Assembly: GCF_014697355.1 (NCBI RefSeq)
Contig: NZ_JACJRQ010000031.1
Coordinates: 1 to 64,000 of the forward strand
Source of the DNA: Nostoc calcicola FACHB-3891
Lineage (GTDB): Bacteria; Cyanobacteriota; Cyanobacteriia; Cyanobacteriales; Nostocaceae
DNA: 64,000 nt
Reading direction: 5' to 3'
Below, in pieces: positions 34,740 through 44,142 of the stretch (its first letter is position 1; each line of letters starts with the position of its first letter). The translations under genes and the position numbers were made by a program. Under the pieces are notes generated by a model. The model saw only the letters and a list, made by a program, of their open reading frames with translations. It was not told the DNA's origin and searched no databases.

Positions 34740-36968
34740 CTATTTTTCCACAGCTTGGCGCAGAGCTAATTGCTGTTGTTTTACATAAGGTACGTAATTA
34801 CTGCTAGAGTTTGATACCCCATTTGCTACAACTCCAATCAGATTTAACTTGCTCAGCATGGCTGTAGCTTGACTTAGCTGGCTTCGCGTCACAATACCAA
34901 TGCTTGCCACCATGACCACACTACGAGAAGATGATGCAGTGAGCATAGCATCCACCATACCGAGAACTGGTGAAGCATCTATGAGTACCAAATCATAGTT
35001 TTCCTCAAATGCTGCCATCAATTGCATCATCCGGGGAGAACTCAACAGATTAGCTGGGTCAGCAGGTTTTGGACCAGCGGTTAAAATATCGATGTAGGCT
35101 GAGCCTGAGTACTGAACACTAATCTGGTTGGGTAAAGTTGCATCGCTAGCCAGTAGAGTTGAAAGCCCCTGTTCATTGGGAAGATTTAGCTGTTCGTGCA
35201 GACTAGGGTCGCGTAAGTTGGCATCAATTAGCAGTACCCTTTTATGTAAACGCGCAGCACTCATTGCCAAACCTAACGCTAAAGCTGATTTACCGTCATC
35301 TGGCAAAGCTGAGGTGACCATCAAAGACTTTAAATTAGAAACAGTATTTAAAAGTTCAATGTTTTTGTAAATCAGATCCAGCGATTCCCAACGGGGTGGA
35401 GATTGTAATATTTGGATTGTCCAAGGTGCGAGAACTTCTGGCTTGCCAAAAGGCAATTTAATCATTGATTCTCTTGGTTTTGCTGGCGGTAACTTGGGAG
35501 TTGTTCCTAACAATGGTAAGGGTATTTGTTTCTCTAATTCAGCAGTGGTGTGAACTGAATCATCAATCGATTCTCGAATAAAGACAGCAATTCCTCCTAA
35601 CATTAACCCAACCACTCCACCTAACAGCAAATTCTGCTGAAGATTAGGGCCTAATTGTCCGCCTTTTTGAGGTTCTTCTACGACTTCCCAATTAAATCCA
35701 CCCTTAGCGAGTTCTTGCCGCAATTGTTGTTCTGCCCTTAAAAGCTGCTCTAATCTTTCACGGCTAAATTGTAGCTGGGGTAGCATCCGATTGTAATAAG
35801 CCAACAAAGGTGGAAAGCGTTTGATTTCAAAACGCAGTTCGTTCTCTTTTTTGGCTAAAGTTTGATCCCGCGCACTTAAAGCAACTAAATTTGTTTGCGT
35901 TTCTACTAACTGACCAGCAAGGTTGAGATCAATTTGACCAAGCTGTCCTTTTTCCAGGAGAGAGTCTCCAGAGATGAATGAACTAGCAGACTTTTCGCCT
36001 AAAGTTCTGCCTACTTCTTGTTGCAATAATTCCTTTTGACTTTGAAGCTGTTCTTTGAGCTTTTGTACACTAGGAGTTGCATCTGTAAAGCGTAAGCGTT
36101 CTTGTGCTAGCGCCAGTTCTGTTTTTTGGATTTCGTTGAGCAAGCCTTGATAGCGAGTAGACTGACTCAGACGAGAAGCCACTAAAGCATTCTGTGGAGA
36201 ACGATTAAGTTGTTCTTCTAAAGATTTTTGGCGTGCTAAAGCTTCACCATATTGAGAACGAGTTGTTTGCCGTTCTTGGCCAATATTATTTAAAGCTGTC
36301 TCAATCGCTTTAGCTTGTGATTCGGGATCGATTAAATTTTGGTTTCTGCGAAATCTTTGGAGGTTTGTCTCAGCCGCTTTTACTTCTTCACTGGCTTTAC
36401 CTAACTGTTCCCTAATAATTTGCAGACCCTTTTGTAAACGCGAATCCTGTTGTTGTTTGTTGTATTCAACATAAACTTGTCGAATTGCACCTAAAACTTT
36501 TTGGGTTTTTTCTGGGTCTTTATCGGTGTATTCAACTTGAAATATTTTAGTAGCAACATTATCTTCTTTGCTTCTTAATTGAGTTAAGTTCAAAGAACCT
36601 TTAATCTCACCTGTGCTGATGTCTGGATATTCAGACTGGAGTTTATCAACTGCTTTTTGAATCAGACCCGAACTTTGCATCAAGTTAAGCTGGGTTGCAG
36701 TATCTATCACCACATTAGAATCGGTAAACTCGTTTTCTACTCCACCTGCTTCTTTCTTGCCTTGATAGTTAGGTTCTACTAGCAGTTGCATGGAACTTCT
36801 AAAAGTTGGCTTGGTATTGAAAGTTACCATACCTGCAATACTAATAGAACCGATAAATACTACTAAAAACCAAGGAAATCTCCGCACCAAGACAGTAAAC
36901 ATTTGTCCATAGCTTGGTTCAGTTTCAGAAACTGGAGTTATATGAGGATTTAGACTAGGTTGAACCAC
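34740..36968 (-). CDS. Wzc-like polysaccharide copolymerase / tyrosine autokinase
   Basis: 742 residues. Wzz domain: membrane segment FPWFLVVFIGSISIAGMVTF near residue 35, long periplasmic coiled-coil region (about 150-420, rich in Glu/Gln/Leu), second membrane segment LLLGGVVGLMLGGIAVFI. The cytoplasmic BY-kinase domain has Walker A TSALPDDGKSALALG, VLLIDANLRDP (Walker A') and LVLIDASPVLG (Walker B). Only two Tyr lie near the C-terminus (YVPYVK), fewer than the usual Tyr cluster. It would control chain length during polysaccharide assembly. The start is GTG at 36968 with an AAGGA site eight bases upstream. Fourth from the middle of the HEP-like cluster, upstream of hepC. Confidence 0.9.
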   Translation of the reverse strand: MVQPSLNPHITPVSETEPSYGQMFTVLVRRFPWFLVVFIGSISIAGMVTFNTKPTFRSSMQLLVEPNYQGKKEAGGVENEFTDSNVVIDTATQLNLMQSSGLIQKAVDKLQSEYPDISTGEIKGSLNLTQLRSKEDNVATKIFQVEYTDKDPEKTQKVLGAIRQVYVEYNKQQQDSRLQKGLQIIREQLGKASEEVKAAETNLQRFRRNQNLIDPESQAKAIETALNNIGQERQTTRSQYGEALARQKSLEEQLNRSPQNALVASRLSQSTRYQGLLNEIQKTELALAQERLRFTDATPSVQKLKEQLQSQKELLQQEVGRTLGEKSASSFISGDSLLEKGQLGQIDLNLAGQLVETQTNLVALSARDQTLAKKENELRFEIKRFPPLLAYYNRMLPQLQFSRERLEQLLRAEQQLRQELAKGGFNWEVVEEPQKGGQLGPNLQQNLLLGGVVGLMLGGIAVFIRESIDDSVHTTAELEKQIPLPLLGTTPKLPPAKPRESMIKLPFGKPEVLAPWTIQILQSPPRWESLDLIYKNIELLNTVSNLKSLMVTSALPDDGKSALALGLAMSAARLHKRVLLIDANLRDPSLHEQLNLPNEQGLSTLLASDATLPNQISVQYSGSAYIDILTAGPKPADPANLLSSPRMMQLMAAFEENYDLVLIDASPVLGMVDAMLTASSSRSVVMVASIGIVTRSQLSQATAMLSKLNLIGVVANGVSNSSSNYVPYVKQQQLALRQAVEK

Positions 36969-37024
36969 TTTTATTATCCTTCCGAGAATCTACGCTAAGA
37001 GATGAAAAGAATTCAGAATTCTTA

Positions 37025-38116
37025 TTAAAGATGCACGCCACAAGCTTGGTTAATAATTCGCTCAACTCTACTAAAGAATGCATTTTCAGAAAAGTTTGCT
37101 ACTGCATGATTACGAATGCGATCGTAATCCCAAGAAATTCCCTTGCCCTCTAGTAATGCAACTTGTAAAGATTCGGGTGTTTGCCTTTTGAAAAAGACTC
37201 CGGTTTCACCAGGTATTTGAGTATCTAATACTCCACCTGCTCCATAAGCAATAACTGGTGTGCCGCTAGCATTAGCCTCTACTGGAACTAATCCGTAGTC
37301 TTCTAAAGCTGCAACGATAATGGACTTTGCTTTAGAAAATAAGTCTTTGCGTGTCTTGTCGCTGACGTGTCCCAAAAACTGAATATTTTGTAATGCTTTG
37401 GATTTTAAACGTTCTAGTTCTGGGCCATCACCTGATATTAATAACTGCCAGCCCAACCAATTAAAAGCTTCGACTATGACATCAAGACGCTTATAGCTAA
37501 TCATGCGAGCAGAAGCCAGATAATATTCATCTTTAATATCAGAAAAAACAAACTTACTAGTATCAATTGGATAGTTAACCATCATTGCCTGTTTGCCATA
37601 AATATTTTGAATTCGGCGGGCAACAACACTAGAATTAGCAATATAAAGGTCAGGTTCTTGTGAATATTTTAAGTCTACCTGTCTCATTACTTGGAAGACT
37701 TGCTCGATTAAAGGAGTAAAATATTTATAGTCTCCATACTCCTTTAAATAAGTTGTCGTATCCCATAAAAAACGAGTCACATTATGGCAAAAGCAAATGT
37801 GTCGAGCATTGGGATTTTTTCGCACTGCTTTAGCGAAGCTAGTGCTACTACTAATAATCAAATCGTAGTCTTGCAAATCCAAGGCACGAAAAGCAGGAAA
37901 GTATAAAGGAGCCATTGACCTAAAATACTTTGCTGCACAGGGAATCTTTTGTAAGAATGTTGTGTTGACTATGCGATCGCCAAGATCGATAGTTTTTTGC
38001 GGATCGTACAGAGATGTGAAAATGTCTGCTTCGGGATAACGCTTACAAAGCAGTTCAAATACACGCTCTGCCCCACCCCGCTGGGTTAAATAATCGTGGA
38101 CTAGAGCAATTTTCAT
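37025..38116 (-). CDS. Glycosyltransferase, GT4 (WbaZ-like)
   Basis: 363 residues. N-terminus KIALVHDYLTQRGGAERVFELLCKRYPEADIFTSLYDP is typical of WbaZ/mannosyl-type GT4 enzymes. Donor domain: YYLASARMISYKRLDVIVEAF and the motif EDYGLVPVEANASGTPVIAYGAGG. Mannosyltransferase-like family, but the actual donor is unknown. It lies 56 bp upstream of the Wzc-like gene; the gap holds a GAATTC heptamer. Confidence 0.9.
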   Translation of the reverse strand: MKIALVHDYLTQRGGAERVFELLCKRYPEADIFTSLYDPQKTIDLGDRIVNTTFLQKIPCAAKYFRSMAPLYFPAFRALDLQDYDLIISSSTSFAKAVRKNPNARHICFCHNVTRFLWDTTTYLKEYGDYKYFTPLIEQVFQVMRQVDLKYSQEPDLYIANSSVVARRIQNIYGKQAMMVNYPIDTSKFVFSDIKDEYYLASARMISYKRLDVIVEAFNWLGWQLLISGDGPELERLKSKALQNIQFLGHVSDKTRKDLFSKAKSIIVAALEDYGLVPVEANASGTPVIAYGAGGVLDTQIPGETGVFFKRQTPESLQVALLEGKGISWDYDRIRNHAVANFSENAFFSRVERIINQACGVHL

Positions 38117-38256
38117 GAATTGTACCTAAGAAGGGAGTAGGGAATGGGGAGTGGGAAAAACCTCTTTTCAAAGAAAAATATTTACACCCTTATATCTACA
38201 TCCTGTCTCCACAAGCAAGCTTTATTTTCAGAATATTCCTGCTACAAATTACGTTG

Positions 38257-38284
38257 GTAGGGGCGTACAGCTGTACGCCCCTAC
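38257..38284. repeat. 28-bp perfect palindrome (GTAGGGGC family)
   Basis: Identical to the copy at 1622-1649, and located 38 bp past the 3' end of the oxidoreductase gene at 38323, where it could terminate transcription. Confidence 0.8.
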
Positions 38285-38322
38285 AGCCGATTCATTTGTT
38301 GCGAATATTTTTGAAAATCCTA

Positions 38323-39636
38323 TTACCCAACTGCCGCCAGGATTTTTTCTGGGGCGAAATAGCTGTTTTGCTCGGCTCGTAGTCGATCGCAAAGTCTACC
38401 TTCAGGTAATTCTACGTCGTCGTATGTGAGGACTCGATCCTTAGAAATGTCTCGTTTGAGGCGACATCCTTCGGCTAAACCCATTGGTAGGAGATTTTGC
38501 TGTTGGACGATATCGGAATTCTCGCATTGTCCGTAGGTCATGTAGTAACCGATGCCATCGAGGATTTCTCCGGCTTTCAGATCGATTTTGGCGGTGGTGA
38601 TGACATCTACTAAGGGGCCTGCGATTGGAGACATGACCGCATCACCGAACAATACTACACGGGCTACAGATAGGGGAACTTCAAAATGACAGAGGTGATA
38701 AGGAGTATAGAAGCTGTAAAGGGGACCTTCACCTAATTTGTATAAGTTGAGGTAGTGGCGTTGTTTGGGGTCGTCGTGGGTGGCAAATACGTATACGCCA
38801 GGGCCGGGTTTTGCTCCAACTACATAATCGACGATACCACCCAGTTCCTTGAGTTGTTCAACATCATATATTTGGGTCATTTCATCGACGTAGCCGTTGA
38901 AGTCATAGCCGAGCATTCCTCGTTTGGCGACTTTCATGCCTGTGGCATTAGCAACGATCGCTTGCTCGAAGGAAATTTTGGTTCCATCGGCAAAGCTAGC
39001 CACCATGTGGGGCTTTTGACCCCAACGTTTAGCAAATCCTTCCTGGGTGGTGGGATTGCGATAGGGGTCTTGGAGTCCTTTAATGTTACCGCACAATAGT
39101 GGAGTTAAACCAATGCTTTTGACAAATCGGTAGAGGTTCATTTGCACCCCTGGCTGATCGCCATCACAAGCGCTAAGGATGACACCTGCTCGGTCTGCAT
39201 AGACTTTCAGGATGGGACCGATGGTGCCGTCGAGTTCGGCATTCATCATAATCACATGTTTGCAATGGGCGATCGCTTCCATGACGATTTGAGCGCCAAA
39301 TTCAATTGCACCTGTGACTTCGATGAGTGCATCGATACTCTCGGCGCGACACAGTAACTTAGCGTCTTCTGTGACTGCATATTTCCCATTGGCGATCGCA
39401 TCTTCTAATTCGCCGACAGTTGCAACAACTTGAATATCTTCAATTCCTGCTTCTGAATAAGCTTGTTTCGCTGCATCAATCTGGCGATTGGAAATAGCAA
39501 CTAACTCCATTCCTGGGACTGAATTGACAATTTGGTTGGCAATTCCTCGACCCATAAAACCAGCACCAATCATCCCGACTTTAATGGGATTCCCTGCTGC
39601 TGCTCTGGCTTGTAAGGCGCGATCGATAATAATCAT
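38323..39636 (-). CDS. NAD(P)-dependent oxidoreductase with SAF domain (homoserine-dehydrogenase-like)
   Basis: 437 residues. N-terminal Rossmann motif IKVGMIGAGFMGRGIANQIV near residue 18, then EVTGAIEFGAQIVMEAIAHCKHVIMMNAELDGTIG as in the homoserine-dehydrogenase-like family. The C-terminal ~70 residues (LPMGLAEGCRLKRDISKDRVLTYDDVELPEGRL) form a SAF domain, as in sialic-acid synthase and sugar dehydratases. Members are often found in polysaccharide clusters and are thought to act on sugar acids or branched sugars. It is the only carbohydrate-type dehydrogenase in this part of the cluster. The precise substrate is unknown. Confidence 0.85.
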   Translation of the reverse strand: MIIIDRALQARAAAGNPIKVGMIGAGFMGRGIANQIVNSVPGMELVAISNRQIDAAKQAYSEAGIEDIQVVATVGELEDAIANGKYAVTEDAKLLCRAESIDALIEVTGAIEFGAQIVMEAIAHCKHVIMMNAELDGTIGPILKVYADRAGVILSACDGDQPGVQMNLYRFVKSIGLTPLLCGNIKGLQDPYRNPTTQEGFAKRWGQKPHMVASFADGTKISFEQAIVANATGMKVAKRGMLGYDFNGYVDEMTQIYDVEQLKELGGIVDYVVGAKPGPGVYVFATHDDPKQRHYLNLYKLGEGPLYSFYTPYHLCHFEVPLSVARVVLFGDAVMSPIAGPLVDVITTAKIDLKAGEILDGIGYYMTYGQCENSDIVQQQNLLPMGLAEGCRLKRDISKDRVLTYDDVELPEGRLCDRLRAEQNSYFAPEKILAAVG

Positions 39637-39746
39637 GAACTAAACTCCTTTATAGAACTGTTTGTTGTGTTACAAATTCCGAATAATTTTGCACTCAATA
39701 ATTCGTTGCAATTTGCTATTAAGTACATTTTCATAGGCGATTGGTA

Positions 39747-40991
39747 TTAGCGATCGCTATTAACTAGTTGTTTGCTAGACTCTATGAAATAACTCTGTTT
39801 TTTAGATTTCTGGCGATCGATCATTTGCTCCACAGCATTTTTATACGCTTGAGCAAACTTTTCTTTGGTATGATTTGTTCTTGCGTATTCCCATGCTTTT
39901 CGAGACATAACTTTGAGGTCATCTACAGACGAATTGGAAATACTTCTAACTTTCGCTTTAATTTCTTCCAGCGAAAGGTTATCGAAAATCACACCAAAAT
40001 CGTGAACATCCACACCAGATTCGTAGCTTAAAATCGGAATTAACCCAGCTTGCAAGCAACTAATTACTGCTCCTGACTGTCCCTCAGAAACCGAAGGATA
40101 AACAAGTCCCAGACAGTTATTTGTAACCTCTATAAACTCAGGGCTACTGACATCAATCCAGCCATAAGTATGAATGTTTGGTGTTTCGTAGAGTTCTTTA
40201 TAGAAAGCTTGCTCAAATTCCTTGTCATTACTAATTGGGCCACAAACCGTTAAATGGTATTCTGGCATTTGGGCAAAAGCATCTAAAACTAAATCTAATC
40301 CTTTGAGAACTAGAGCGCTACCACCAAACCACAAAAAGTTTTTTCTGACTGCTTCAAAATCTTTCTGTTCGGGATAGGGATAAACAACAGGCGAAGAAAT
40401 GGGGATACGATACATCGGTTTGTTCGCAAATTGGAACGTACCAACTGTAAAATCGTTGCCCAAAATCGTAGCACAATCAGCATATTCAATTCCCAAGTTG
40501 GGCATCTCAAATCGCTGTGGACGTAAGGTAATTCCTCTGCGCTGTTGGAGTTCTAGAAGCCTATTGCATTCAGCTGCATTGCGAAACACCATATTAGCAA
40601 TGTCAACGTGAAAAATTTTGATGCAATCTTGATTCAGTTTCGGTGCAAGTGCTTCCATTCGATGACGAATATCAATGAAAAATGCGTAATCTTTTTGAGG
40701 AACGAATTTATCATTGTGAAACTGGATGACATCAACGTTGTAGCGCATGTCTAAAAAAGTTTGCGCTATTTGCCAAACTTCCCAATACCAAGTATGGTCA
40801 TTTGGCATTGGCTGACCTGGTTTTAATAAGAATGGTTCAATTCGATAAGAAAGGAGTACATTTCCTTTAGAAGGCTGTTTGGGTTTGAGGGAAATAACTT
40901 GTAAGGTTTTGGCGTAATTGATGCGGGCTTGGATTTTTTGGGAAAGAAAACAGATGGTGTTGCTGATAGGGGATGGGATAATATTTGGCAT
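39747..40991 (-). CDS. Glycosyltransferase (GT4-like, donor motif altered)
   Basis: 414 residues. The donor domain is GT-B type: FLWFGGSALVLKGLDLVLDAFAQMP and HLTVCGPISNDKEF. The usual E-x7-E donor motif is degenerate: SEGQSGAVISCLQAGLIPIL has Cys where the second Glu is expected, so the donor site may differ or activity be reduced. The N-terminal domain reads VLLSYRIEPFLLKPGQPMPNDHTWYWEVW. The first ~30 residues are Ser/Pro-rich and may precede the true start. Same-strand cluster member. Confidence 0.78.
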   Translation of the reverse strand: MPNIIPSPISNTICFLSQKIQARINYAKTLQVISLKPKQPSKGNVLLSYRIEPFLLKPGQPMPNDHTWYWEVWQIAQTFLDMRYNVDVIQFHNDKFVPQKDYAFFIDIRHRMEALAPKLNQDCIKIFHVDIANMVFRNAAECNRLLELQQRRGITLRPQRFEMPNLGIEYADCATILGNDFTVGTFQFANKPMYRIPISSPVVYPYPEQKDFEAVRKNFLWFGGSALVLKGLDLVLDAFAQMPEYHLTVCGPISNDKEFEQAFYKELYETPNIHTYGWIDVSSPEFIEVTNNCLGLVYPSVSEGQSGAVISCLQAGLIPILSYESGVDVHDFGVIFDNLSLEEIKAKVRSISNSSVDDLKVMSRKAWEYARTNHTKEKFAQAYKNAVEQMIDRQKSKKQSYFIESSKQLVNSDR

Positions 40992-41033
40992 TTGTTTTCA
41001 CGCAGAGGCGCAGAGGCGCAGAGAGGAGGTGAG

Positions 41034-41591
41034 TTATTTGGAAGTTGTGGCGCCGACGGTCATCATTCTTAGTAGTGGCCAATTTAAATCTTTTTCGGAG
41101 ATTTCAGTTACATCTAGAGGCCAATCAATGTTAAAAAATGGGTCGTCATAGCGTAGACCGCGTTCATATCCAGGTGTGTAAAATTCACCTACTTGATATA
41201 CAACTTCGGTTTCATCTGTGAGTGCTTGATAACCGTGGGCAAACATTTCTGGAACATACAAAGCGCGGCGGTTTTCTGGAGTTAGTTCTACGCCGATGTG
41301 TGATAAAAAGGTCGGAGATTCGGGACGCATATCAATAATTACGTCATAGATAGCGCCTTTAGTGCAGCGAATTAATTTTGTTTCTGCTGCTGGTAAAATT
41401 TGATAGTGCATTCCCCGAATAGTGCCTTTTTTGTAGTTAAAAGACAAGTTACATTGGGCGACTGTTGGCTTCAAACCGCGTGCTTCAAATTCTTGAGCGC
41501 AGAAACTCCGAGCAAAAAAACCACGATGATCTGGCTTTTCTTCTAAGTCAATAATGAATGCGTCTTTGAGTTCAGTTTCAGTAAAGATCAT
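41034..41591 (-). CDS. rfbC: dTDP-4-dehydrorhamnose 3,5-epimerase-like (RmlC/RfbC)
   Basis: 185 residues, a normal length for a cupin-fold sugar 3,5-epimerase. Motifs: DHRGFFARSF, QCNLSFNYKKGTIRGMHYQ (with the catalytic-type His), CTKGAIYDVIIDMR and YVPEMFAHGYQAL. The start ATG 41591 has GAGGA six to seven bases upstream. With CDP-glucose cytidylyltransferase in the cluster instead of an RmlA gene, it may act on a CDP-linked 4-keto sugar; that is an inference. Confidence 0.9.
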   Translation of the reverse strand: MIFTETELKDAFIIDLEEKPDHRGFFARSFCAQEFEARGLKPTVAQCNLSFNYKKGTIRGMHYQILPAAETKLIRCTKGAIYDVIIDMRPESPTFLSHIGVELTPENRRALYVPEMFAHGYQALTDETEVVYQVGEFYTPGYERGLRYDDPFFNIDWPLDVTEISEKDLNWPLLRMMTVGATTSK

Positions 41592-41657
41592 ATTGATTCC
41601 TCTAAGATAAATGTTTTACTCACTCTTCTCTCTGCGCCTCTGCGCCTCTGCGTGAGA

Positions 41658-42509
41658 CTAATTCAAAACCTTAACCCCATCAAACACAGAACCTAACTCT
41701 ACCCTCGGATAAGTATCATCCCAATATTGCGTACAAAGGTCTGGCCTTTCCGGAGGGTTAGCCGTATAACAAAAGAATAGTGCTGACCGTTCTTCTATGC
41801 GAACTGTGCCATGATGCAAAGCATTTTTCGTATCTACAATAATCACTGTACCTGCTGGGCCTGGGCAGGATTTCCAAGCTGATTGAGGGATGACTGGCTT
41901 TACTTGTTCATCGTCAATACCCATATAACCTGACTTGAAAAGTTTGTAGTAAAGCTGAATATATTTCCAACTAAATAAAGGAGCTAAGGAACGGGGAATA
42001 TATTCAAACGGGCCAGTTTTCTGTTCTACATCATTCAAGTAAATGAAGATTTTAATAATGCGACGGTCTTCAGCATCGCTATGCCATAGCAGCGTCCCAA
42101 ATTGATGTTTACTAGGAAAATCTTTGCGTAGATGTACACCGTGAAAAGCAACGGGAAGACCAATATAATTTTCGATGATATTCAGTAGTCTTTTCTCTGT
42201 TCCCCAGTTAGAAAATTCTGGTAACCCTGTAACTGTGGAAATTTGTGGCAATTTTTCATCTAGATGGTCGTTGTTTGGATTTCCCATCTCAGATAATTGC
42301 TGGTAAGCAGCCTTGAGCAGTTCAGAGCTAGAGTTTAACCCTAAATCTGCTAGCGTTGTAACATAAACACCGTCTTTTTTAAGAACATTTAAGATGTGGC
42401 GATCGCCTGCTTCTAATGCTGGTAATTTTCTCCTATGATTCCAACGGTCTACGTAGTATTTTAAATCAGAAGACAATGTAGATATTTTGCGTTTAATTAC
42501 ACTAAACAT
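41658..42509 (-). CDS. Phytanoyl-CoA-dioxygenase-like 2OG-Fe(II) oxygenase
   Basis: 283 residues from ATG 42509, which has a strong AGGAGG ten bases upstream; the frame also runs 13 codons further up. WHSDAEDRRIIKIFIYL carries the HxD iron ligands, TGPFEYIPRSL fits the phytanoyl-CoA family, and LHHGT further down supplies the distal His, with R in VRIEERSALFF possibly binding oxoglutarate. Homologues in polysaccharide clusters may hydroxylate sugars or lipids. The role here is unknown. Confidence 0.8.
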   Translation of the reverse strand: MFSVIKRKISTLSSDLKYYVDRWNHRRKLPALEAGDRHILNVLKKDGVYVTTLADLGLNSSSELLKAAYQQLSEMGNPNNDHLDEKLPQISTVTGLPEFSNWGTEKRLLNIIENYIGLPVAFHGVHLRKDFPSKHQFGTLLWHSDAEDRRIIKIFIYLNDVEQKTGPFEYIPRSLAPLFSWKYIQLYYKLFKSGYMGIDDEQVKPVIPQSAWKSCPGPAGTVIIVDTKNALHHGTVRIEERSALFFCYTANPPERPDLCTQYWDDTYPRVELGSVFDGVKVLN

Positions 42510-42560
42510 GATGTAAAATCCTCCTATTTTTGTATGTATAATTTTCAACTATCGAGTAGC

Positions 42561-43568
42561 TTATGGCTCATAACTCCGCATTTCTTGACTAGATATTTCA
42601 CTTGATTCTGCTAATTTCAACTCTTTAGAAACCATCACGTCAAAAGCACATAAGCCAACTAAAGCCACAAATGGAACTACTGTTTTGATAGCGGACATCG
42701 GCCATCTTCTTAAAGCACCCAAGAAAACTTTCCAGTTGACTTCTTTGCCGTTTTGCAACAGCATTCGTCTACAAAACTGCTTAGAATATCCATTTTCTTG
42801 CAATTTCAAAATTACTTCCGGTATGTGTTTGTATTGCATTAACAGTGCAGATTTTGGTTCTTTTTGCCAATAACTCACACCAACAACACATTCTAAATAA
42901 ATTTCTTTAGTGACAATTACACCACCATTAGCAGCACAATACCCGGCTAAATATGCTAAAGATATCCAGTTATTTTCAGCGTCTGGCCAAATTTCTAAAG
43001 CACGTTTTACTAAATCAGTGCGATAGACTGTAGCCGTTAAAAAGATAACTGCGCCGACACTTTTTGAAAAACAATGTTCAAATATGGCTTTACCATCACC
43101 ATCAGCATCTTCACTATCTATATCAAACCAGCGGTTACCAATAATAGTGGGTGGATGAACTGCTTCACCAGTAATTTGGTTGCGGCCAGAAAAGTTGAGG
43201 AACAATAATGATAAATCTTCATGTTCTCTGAGTTTGCTGATAACATAAGAAACAGCTCTATCCTGAATTGGGTCATCATCACCAATTGTCCAAACATATT
43301 TTGTTGTTGCAGAACTTAGGCAATACATAATATTTTTAACTACGCCTAAATTCTTCGAGTTTTTATTCGATTTAAATGTTATACTGCTAAGTGTTTTTTG
43401 CCATTTTTGTATAACTTCCTGAGTATTGTCTGTGGAACAATTATCAGAAACTAAAATTTCACAGTTGTCTTCAAAACCTTTGATAGCTTGAGCCAGCCAT
43501 GCTAATTGTTTATTCAGTAATTCAGCACGATTATAAGTAGGAATGGCAATGGTCAGTAATTTAAGCAT
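42561..43568 (-). CDS. Family 2 glycosyltransferase
   Basis: 335 residues. LTIAIPTYNRAELLNKQLAWL, CEILVSDNCSTDNT and TIGDDDPIQD (DxD) define a GT2 enzyme. The C-terminal part has helical segments and a hydrophobic stretch (AIKTVVPFVALVGLCAFDVMV) that may be membrane-associated. It is separated from the gene above by a dispersed element and 574 bp, so it may start a new transcript. Donor sugar unknown. Confidence 0.88.
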   Translation of the reverse strand: MLKLLTIAIPTYNRAELLNKQLAWLAQAIKGFEDNCEILVSDNCSTDNTQEVIQKWQKTLSSITFKSNKNSKNLGVVKNIMYCLSSATTKYVWTIGDDDPIQDRAVSYVISKLREHEDLSLLFLNFSGRNQITGEAVHPPTIIGNRWFDIDSEDADGDGKAIFEHCFSKSVGAVIFLTATVYRTDLVKRALEIWPDAENNWISLAYLAGYCAANGGVIVTKEIYLECVVGVSYWQKEPKSALLMQYKHIPEVILKLQENGYSKQFCRRMLLQNGKEVNWKVFLGALRRWPMSAIKTVVPFVALVGLCAFDVMVSKELKLAESSEISSQEMRSYEP

Positions 43569-43591
43569 GGTAGAGTAATGAAATTTGTAAA

Positions 43592-43814
43592 TAGTTTATC
43601 GAACAGAATTCAGGAGTCAGGAGTCAGAATTCAGCAATGTTTTCTGTGCGAGTGGCGGATGAATAACCGGGTTTAAGACCCCCACCAAATCGTAGATTTG
43701 GTGGTCTTCAAGACGCTCGCAGACTCGCTAACGCTACGCTATCAGTCGCAGGTCTGAATCCCCGACTGATTGATTCTGAATTCTGAATTCTGAATTCTGC
43801 ATTCTTCTTCAATG
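43592..43814. mobile_element. Dispersed MITE-like element, copy 2 (with extra segment)
   Basis: It has the same ends as the element at 28931 (TAGTTTATCGAACAGAATTC at one end, heptamers and ATTCTTCTTCAATG at the other) and a GAGTGGCGGAT word. About 100 extra bases lie in the middle, including a hairpin CCACCAAATCGTAGATTTGGTGG near 43682. The surrounding spacer 43569-44142 holds no gene; it also has a palindrome at 43960 and GAATTC heptamers near 44078 and 44120. Confidence 0.65.
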
Positions 43815-43959
43815 GTGGCTGGATTGCAAATATATTTATGGCAAATATGCCTTTGAACAAGAAGTAATTCAGGAGTCAGTGATGAAACAACACGCTAAAT
43901 CATTGGTGTAGCTTATAGCGGTTCCCATTCAGATGCGGTACAACATTATATAGCCAGGT

Positions 43960-43988
43960 GTAGGGGCACGGCACTGCCGTGCCCCTAC
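43960..43988. repeat. 29-bp palindrome (GTAGGGGCACGGCA)
   Basis: GTAGGGGC family with a single central base between perfect 14-base arms. Related to the copy at 60275. Confidence 0.75.
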
Positions 43989-44142
43989 AGGTGTATCTCA
44001 CGCTTGTCGGGAAACGCTATAGCGCAGAGAAAATTTAATGATTATAACTGTTGCCGATGCTTAGCCACACTAGTTAATTCTGAATTCTGTTAGCGTAGCG
44101 GGGCGTAGTCCATTCTGATTCCTGAATTCTGTTATTTAGTAA

